Below, piece by piece: positions 58,972 to 64,000 of a stretch of 64,000 bases of DNA. Source of the DNA: Proteus columbae. GTDB lineage: Bacteria > Pseudomonadota > Gammaproteobacteria > Enterobacterales > Enterobacteriaceae. The stretch lies in NCBI RefSeq assembly GCF_002777965.1, contig NZ_NGVR01000014.1, positions 1-64,000 on the forward strand, in the 5' to 3' direction. Within the stretch, counting starts at the first letter, position 1, and every line of letters begins with the position of its first letter. The notes under the pieces were generated by a model. That model ran no database searches, was not told the origin of the DNA, and saw only the letters and a list, made by a program, of their open reading frames with translations. The translations under genes were made by a program, and so were the position numbers.

Positions 58972-59898
58972 ATGAAAGCTCCTTTTAATTGGCGTCATAT
59001 TGAAATTTTTCATGCCGTGATGACCACTCAAAATCTTACTGAAGCCGCAGAATTACTGAAAACATCACAACCCACTGTCAGTAGAGAGTTATCTCGCCTT
59101 GAGCATCTATTAGCATTTAAATTATTTGATAGAATAAAAGGCCGTTTACAACCCACAACTGAAGGGTTACGCTTTTTTGAAGAAGTACAGCGTTCTTATT
59201 ATGGCTTAGATAGAATAATTAACGCAGCTGAAAATATTCGCTATTTTAACCAAGCAGAATTGAATATCACCTGCTTGCCCGCATTTGCTCAATCATTATT
59301 ACCTTCAATTTGCCGACAATTTCTAGATACATATCCTGATGTCAACTTAACCATTGTTCCTCAAGAATCCCCTTTATTAGAAGAGTGGTTATCGGCTCAA
59401 CATTATGATTTAGGATTGGCTGAACACACACAAACACCTGCAGGAACCCAACAAGAAACTGTGCTTACACTTAATGAAGTCGCGGTTTTACCCAAGTCTC
59501 ATCCATTGTGTAAAAAATCAGTGTTACACCCTGCTGATTTTCAAAATCAGCGTTTTATTAGCTTGTCTGCCAATGATAGTTACCGACAATTGATTGATAC
59601 TATTTTTATTAAAGATGGAATTACACGACAGCTAGTAATGGAAACGCAAAGTGCTGCCTCTATTTGTGCCATGGTGAGTGAAAATATCGGCATTTCAATT
59701 GTTAACCCGATTACCGCACTTGATTACTTAGATAAGTCAATTTGTCTTCGCCCTTTAAGCTTTTCTATCCCCTTTACCATCAGCTTAATTACCCCATCAC
59801 ATCGTCCTTCATCACAACTTGTTTCCTATTTTATTGATGTGATGAAAGAGACATTATCAAATTACCCTAAGCGACTAACCCAAGCTTTTACCCGATAA
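58972..59898 (+). CDS. lysR: LysR, activator of lysA
   Basis: 308-residue founding-type LTTR. The N-terminal winged helix-turn-helix (FHAVMTTQNLTEAAELLKTSQPTVSRELSRLEHLLAFKLFDR) is followed by the effector-binding domain. Arrangement back to back with lysA, with a 112-bp shared regulatory region, is diagnostic. Its last 24 bases overlap the converging LTTR gene. Confidence 0.95.
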   Translation: MKAPFNWRHIEIFHAVMTTQNLTEAAELLKTSQPTVSRELSRLEHLLAFKLFDRIKGRLQPTTEGLRFFEEVQRSYYGLDRIINAAENIRYFNQAELNITCLPAFAQSLLPSICRQFLDTYPDVNLTIVPQESPLLEEWLSAQHYDLGLAEHTQTPAGTQQETVLTLNEVAVLPKSHPLCKKSVLHPADFQNQRFISLSANDSYRQLIDTIFIKDGITRQLVMETQSAASICAMVSENIGISIVNPITALDYLDKSICLRPLSFSIPFTISLITPSHRPSSQLVSYFIDVMKETLSNYPKRLTQAFTR

Positions 59899-60795
59899 AG
59901 CAAGCCAATAAGGTGATGATGAAAACCACTCAACTAAGAAATCCAACAATACTCTGACAGCAGCGGGCATATTTTGTCGGCTCGCTAAAACCGCATAAAT
60001 TCCCATCGGCAGAGCTTGATAGTTAGACAAAACTTGTTCTAATTCACCGCTTTCAAGATAAGGTTTGGCTGAATAATAAGGTTGTAGTGATATGCCTACT
60101 CCTTTTAACGTAGCTTGCAATAAAACAACCGATTCATTTGCACTTAAATTACCGCCAACGGGTACTGAATAACGCTCATCACCTAAATTAAATTCCCATA
60201 AACTACGACCAAAAAATCGGTAAGTTAAACATTGATGCTGAGCGAGTTCATCTGGTGTTTGAGGTATACCCTTTTTTGCTAAGTAATCTTTATGAGCACA
60301 CACCACCGAAAGACATGTCGCTAGCGAACGTGCAATTAAGTTAGGCTCAAGATGATTCGTAATACGCAATGCAATATCAATACGTTCTTCCACCAAATTC
60401 ACAGTTTGATTGGTAATTTGTAAATCAACCGCAATTAAAGGATAACGTTGCATAAACTCGCATATTGCTACTGACAAAACACTATTTGCTAATGATTGTG
60501 AACTGGTAATACGGACAAGCCCACTGATTTGATGACGTTCTTTCGGAATATTAGCAGGAATACGTTCAGCCATTTCTAATAGCTGTAAACTCTGTTCATA
60601 TACTATTTCACCTACTGATGTTAGGCTTTGTTTACGTGTCGTTCTATGTAATAAACGCACCCCTGCCCACTCTTCCATTTCATTTAAATAACGCGTCACC
60701 ATGGCTCTAGACATACCTAGATAATCAGCCGCTTTTATCATGCTCCCTTGCTTCACAATGGTTACAAACACTTCTGATGCTTTTATTTTATCCAT
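59875..60795 (-). CDS. LysR-type transcriptional regulator (local)
   Basis: 306 residues. HTH at about 15-60 (VKQGSMIKAADYLGMSRAMVTRYLNEMEEW), then a type-2 periplasmic-binding-like effector domain. The sequence style (RLLHRTTRKQSLTSVGE, LVRITSSQSLANSVL) belongs to the large CrgA/DhcR-like group of LTTRs. It lies divergent from the MBL/DsbA-family pair with 105 bp between, the usual layout for a regulator of that operon. The effector is unknown. Confidence 0.9.
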   Translation of the reverse strand: MDKIKASEVFVTIVKQGSMIKAADYLGMSRAMVTRYLNEMEEWAGVRLLHRTTRKQSLTSVGEIVYEQSLQLLEMAERIPANIPKERHQISGLVRITSSQSLANSVLSVAICEFMQRYPLIAVDLQITNQTVNLVEERIDIALRITNHLEPNLIARSLATCLSVVCAHKDYLAKKGIPQTPDELAQHQCLTYRFFGRSLWEFNLGDERYSVPVGGNLSANESVVLLQATLKGVGISLQPYYSAKPYLESGELEQVLSNYQALPMGIYAVLASRQNMPAAVRVLLDFLVEWFSSSPYWLALSGKSLG

Positions 60796-60900
60796 TCTAT
60801 TTGCTCGATTTACGCAACAATTAATTGCCTAAAATAGGGTTTTTCTCTTGTTTTATGCAACATATTATAGTCAGCAACAACATTATGGAGAAAACAAAAG

Positions 60901-61773
60901 ATGAAAAAATTACTTCCTTTAACACTTGCAACTACCACATTCTTCGCAACATCAGTGCTGGCAACTGACTTAACATTAGATATTTATAATCCAGGAGAAG
61001 CGAGTGTTTTTCCTGTCTCTTCTGAAATTATTTATGGCGATAAAGATGCCGTTTTAATTGATGCACAATTTCAAAAAAATGATGCACAAGCATTGGTTGA
61101 TAAAATAAAAGCCTCTGGAAAAAACCTGACTTATATCTATATCAGCCATTCTGATCCTGATTTTTATTTTGGGTTAGATGTCATTACTAATGCATTTCCA
61201 AATGCCAAAGTGATTGCAACAGCGCCCACAATTAAAGCCATTAATGAAACCCAAGCAGGAAAACTTGCCTACTGGGGGCCTGTACTTAAAGAAAATGCCC
61301 CTCAGAAAATTATCATTCCTGAAGTACTAAAAGGCGATAGTTTTTCTCTAGAAGGTGAAACCATTTCAGTCAAAGGCTTAGACGGACTATCTCCAGATAG
61401 AACATACCTTTATGTTCCAAAACTTAATGCAGTAATGGGTGGTGTTTTAGTTTCTGAAAATATTCATGTTTGGTTGGCAGATACTCAAACCGTGGCAGAA
61501 CGCCAACATTGGGTTAGTGCGTTACAGCAAATAAAATCACTATCCCCAAAAACCGTTATTCCTGGTCACTATTTACCAAAAGCAACGTATGATCTACAAG
61601 CTGTTGACTTCACAATGAATTACCTGATTGAAGCTGAGAAAAATCTTGAAAAGACGAAAAATTCAGATGAATTTATTGCAGCGATGGAAAAAAATCATCA
61701 GAATTTAGCAGATAAATCAAGCCTAGAACTTAGTGCAAAAGTACTAAAAGGAGAGATGCAATGGCCTCAATAG
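60901..61773 (+). CDS. Exported metallo-beta-lactamase-fold protein with altered metal motif
   Basis: 290 residues. A Sec signal peptide (MKKLLPLTLATTTFFATSVLA) is followed by an MBL fold: ALIDAQFQKNDAQ, then IYISHSDPDFYFGL where typical enzymes have THxHxDHxGG, and later VIPGHYLP. The motif keeps the first His and the Asp but has Asp for the second His and Phe for the last His. HxDxDH-type relatives exist; the Phe is unusual. Role unknown; it may be a hydrolase of small substrates in the periplasm. The downstream gene starts inside its last codons. Confidence 0.82.
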   Translation: MKKLLPLTLATTTFFATSVLATDLTLDIYNPGEASVFPVSSEIIYGDKDAVLIDAQFQKNDAQALVDKIKASGKNLTYIYISHSDPDFYFGLDVITNAFPNAKVIATAPTIKAINETQAGKLAYWGPVLKENAPQKIIIPEVLKGDSFSLEGETISVKGLDGLSPDRTYLYVPKLNAVMGGVLVSENIHVWLADTQTVAERQHWVSALQQIKSLSPKTVIPGHYLPKATYDLQAVDFTMNYLIEAEKNLEKTKNSDEFIAAMEKNHQNLADKSSLELSAKVLKGEMQWPQ

Positions 61774-62429
61774 CAAGCAATACAGGTAATATCCAAAGTA
61801 CTAAAATATTGCACTATGTTTATGATCCTCTTTGTGGTTGGTGTTACGGCATTGCCCCCCTGATTGAAGCAGTAAGCAATGCATTTCCAAATTCCATTAA
61901 GTTACATGGTGGTGGATTGTTTACACCAGCAAGAGCAGTAACAGGTGGTCAATCATGGAAAGAGCATGTCACACCAATTGATGAGCGCATTAGTCAATTA
62001 TCAGGCCAAGTTTTTAGTCACGCATACCGTGATACTCTTGGTAACACTGAAATGGTATTAAACTCACTGCTACCTATTTCAGCCATTCTTGTCGCTGAAA
62101 TAATGGGAAAGCAAGATGTTTATTTATTAAAAGCACTACAAGAGGCCTATTACCTTGATGGCTTAAATATCAGTGATAAAGACACGCTGCTATTTATTGT
62201 GAAAAAACTTGGCTTTGATATTGAACAATTTGCATCCTTACTGTCTGAAATTGGTGAAACACAAATTAAACAACATTTAAGCCAGACTCAGCAATTAATG
62301 ACTCAAGTTAATGGTCGAGGTTTTCCGACTTTATTTATTGAAGATAACCAAGGTTATCACCTGATATCGGTTGAAAAATATTTAGGTGATACAAAACGTT
62401 GGCAACAATTTATAAAAGAAAATCTATAA
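61761..62429 (+). CDS. DsbA-family protein with CGWC active site (FrnE-like)
   Basis: 222 residues, thioredoxin fold with a helical insertion. The active site is YDPLCGWCYGIAPLIEA near residue 25, and the cis-Pro loop is GRGFPTLFI. No signal peptide, so probably cytoplasmic, unlike true DsbA. The ATG overlaps the MBL gene by 13 bases and has AGGAGA upstream, so translation is coupled. Such FrnE-like proteins are oxidoreductases of uncertain substrate. The operon is probably governed by the divergent LTTR. Confidence 0.85.
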   Translation: MASIASNTGNIQSTKILHYVYDPLCGWCYGIAPLIEAVSNAFPNSIKLHGGGLFTPARAVTGGQSWKEHVTPIDERISQLSGQVFSHAYRDTLGNTEMVLNSLLPISAILVAEIMGKQDVYLLKALQEAYYLDGLNISDKDTLLFIVKKLGFDIEQFASLLSEIGETQIKQHLSQTQQLMTQVNGRGFPTLFIEDNQGYHLISVEKYLGDTKRWQQFIKENL

Positions 62430-62536
62430 CCTTCTTTTCAGTGTGCTGATTAATTTCCGCACACTGCCTTCTTTATTTCGATTCTTACTATTTTGTATTT
62501 TTATTATAAATTCCTAACAAAAAATATTGAAATCAA

Positions 62537-63190
62537 TTAATTAAAGGAGTTATAAGACGAAAAATAGAAACCTAATACCATTAATGTTGAAAATGAAAGG
62601 CAAGAACCAAATGCCACTTTTTTTATGTGATCTTTTATTGTGATTAATACTGTAAAATACACACTTAATCCTAAAAAAGAGCCAAGCAAAAGAATATAGG
62701 GTAATTTTTCAAACCCACACCATGCACCAATAGCACCAAATAATTTCACATCACCAAAACCTAAAACACATTTTTGGCAGATAAAATATCCCCATAAATA
62801 GATGCCGTAAAAAAGCCCCGTACCACCAAGAAAACCATAAAAAGCATGATCAAAAGGTACTAATCCATATACAGTGTAATTGCACAATAGCCCTAAAAAT
62901 ATTAACCAATAAGTCAACATATTAGGCAGAAGAAAATAGTCGGCATCAAAGAAAGAGAGCATTAACAAATAAAAGCTTAATACAGAAAAGATTATCAATA
63001 AAGAAAGCGAATAAATTGAAAAAAACCAATATAAACAAATAATAAGATAGCTTATAGCAAGCTGTTTACGACGGGTTTTAGGTAACATAAATAATAGTGA
63101 AAAAGGCAGACAAAACTTAATAAAAACAAGAAAGTCATTCAAAAAAGAAAGTAAAGGTCTTTTTATAAAACAGCAACGGCTTAGTGGCAT
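62537..63190 (-). CDS. Stand-alone A24 prepilin peptidase, lacking the methylase domain
   Basis: 217 residues, about six to seven membrane helices. Both aspartate motifs of type IV prepilin peptidases are present: FFDADYFLLPN and GFGDVKLFG. The N-terminal cytoplasmic methyltransferase domain with its two C-x2-C pairs, found in full PilD/GspO (about 290 residues), is missing. The start at 63190 has AGGAG at eight bases. No pilin or secretion gene is adjacent. It may process pilins encoded elsewhere or be a decayed GspO. Confidence 0.82.
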   Translation of the reverse strand: MPLSRCCFIKRPLLSFLNDFLVFIKFCLPFSLLFMLPKTRRKQLAISYLIICLYWFFSIYSLSLLIIFSVLSFYLLMLSFFDADYFLLPNMLTYWLIFLGLLCNYTVYGLVPFDHAFYGFLGGTGLFYGIYLWGYFICQKCVLGFGDVKLFGAIGAWCGFEKLPYILLLGSFLGLSVYFTVLITIKDHIKKVAFGSCLSFSTLMVLGFYFSSYNSFN

Positions 63191-63377
63191 AAATATCTAC
63201 TCCTTAGATACCTCGTTATCCTTGTTAATCGACTGTATAAGAGGACTCATTTAATACCGAGAGTTTTCTTTATAATAACGATGAAAACATGAAATTTTGC
63301 GACAAAACACGCAATAAGATCCACGCTATAATAACGACAAAAGCAAAGTGATAACTTGCATGCCATAATGTCATGCG

Positions 63378-63393
63378 TATGATGCATATCACA
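63378..63393. promoter_or_regulatory. CRP-like site upstream of rsmE
   Basis: TATGA-TGCATA-TCACA matches TGTGA-N6-TCACA at nine of ten positions, 50 nt before the rsmE ATG. It lies between the prepilin peptidase gene and rsmE, which are divergent, so either could be affected. Confidence 0.4.
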
Positions 63394-63442
63394 TATTTTA
63401 TTTATCACGGTTAACCATCTTTTACGTAAGGGTTTCACGTTA

Positions 63443-64000
63443 TGCGTATTCCTCGCATTTATCATCCAGAACCACTCACAGCAGGCACTCAAACAGCATT
63501 AGATGAAGAAGCATCTAATCATGTTGGGCGTGTATTAAGAATGTCTACTGGGCAAAAACTGGCACTGTTTGATGGTTCAAATCAGGTATTTGATGCTGAA
63601 ATCATAGAAAGCACAAAAAAGTCAGTCACTGTGCAAATTAATGAAGGCATTGTTGATGATAAAGAATCCCCTCTCGACCTCCATTTAGGGCAAGTACTTT
63701 CACGGGGCGAGAAAATGGAGTTTACTATTCAAAAATCAGTTGAGTTAGGTGTTAATACTATCACTCCGCTGATCTCAGAACGCTGTGGTGTTAAACTTGA
63801 CCCTAGCCGTTTAGAGAAAAAACATCAGCAATGGCAAAAAATTATTATCTCGGCATGTGAGCAATGTGGCAGGAATAGCATCCCACAATTAATGCCGGTG
63901 ATGTCATTAGAAGAATGGTGTGCTCAAGATGATGGCAGTTTAAAACTCAATTTACATCCTAGGGCTAGCCAAAGTATTAATACCTTACCCTTACCGGTTA
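63443..64000 (+). CDS. rsmE: 16S rRNA (uracil(1498)-N3)-methyltransferase RsmE, 5' part
   Basis: The first 186 codons of a gene cut by the window end (E. coli RsmE 243). Starts [19 protein letters not shown], with [23 protein letters not shown] (PUA-like domain) and then the SPOUT domain with [26 protein letters not shown] and [13 protein letters not shown]. It methylates U1498 in the 30S subunit. No frameshift in the visible part. Confidence 0.95.

Noticed and set aside
63247-63492. 81-codon minus-strand frame overlapping the start of rsmE
   Set aside because: It overlaps the well-supported rsmE start and its control region. No family resemblance.

Overview
The window is a chromosomal segment of an AT-rich member of the Morganellaceae, most probably a Proteus species close to P. 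mirabilis. The evidence is the gene content and order, which follow enterobacterial core blocks with many proteins close to their E. coli counterparts; the low GC content; and the presence of the Na+-translocating NADH:quinone reductase (nqr), which E. coli lacks. No phage, insertion sequence, CRISPR array or conjugative element is seen. The species call is inference from protein recognition, not from a search.

Layout. Positions 1-200 hold the leftward P1 and P2 promoters of an rRNA operon that lies just outside the window, followed by clpB (with a heat-shock promoter), pgeF and rluD on the minus strand and bamD and raiA on the plus strand. At 6.4-12.7 kb is an aromatic amino acid block: pheL-pheA with a complete attenuator, and aroF-tyrA with TyrR boxes. 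Between them lie dcuB and a small, poorly known locus of two tandem Cys-peptide genes, one of which is out of frame. At 12.7-16.2 kb is the ribosome and SRP block rpsP-rimM-trmD-rplS and ffh, followed by ypjD and corB (yfjD). At 18.5-21.7 kb are an orphan gene, luxS, the sRNA gene micA with a sigma-E-type promoter, and gshA. At 21.9-23.4 kb is a serV-type tRNA-Ser and ten identical tRNA-Arg(ACG) genes built from two tandemly amplified repeat units. Then come csrA, alaS, an 0.9 kb gap where E. coli has recX, and recA with an SOS box embedded in its promoter, followed by pncC, lplT-aas and aroL (with a TyrR box). At 33.6-40.3 kb is proBA, crl, frsA, gpt and pepD.

At 40.5-45 kb are a Fur-box-controlled TonB-dependent siderophore receptor, LexA-controlled dinB and an exported GDPD-like protein with altered catalytic residues. 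At 45-52.3 kb is the complete nqrABCDEF-apbE-nqrM operon: six subunits, the flavin transferase that charges NqrB and NqrC with FMN, and the NqrM maturation factor. At 52.7-59.9 kb are dpaA, yafJ, gmhA, fadE (FadR-like operator) and the divergent lysA/lysR pair. The last 4 kb are more accessory: a LysR-type regulator divergent from an exported metallo-beta-lactamase-fold protein translationally coupled to a DsbA-family protein, a short stand-alone prepilin peptidase, and the 5' part of rsmE.

The least explained items are the tandem C-x4-C peptide genes at 9.6-9.95 kb, the tRNA-Arg array with terminator-like hairpins inside it, the orphan gene at 18.5 kb, and the degenerate GDPD and MBL enzymes. 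Everything else is ordinary enterobacterial core.
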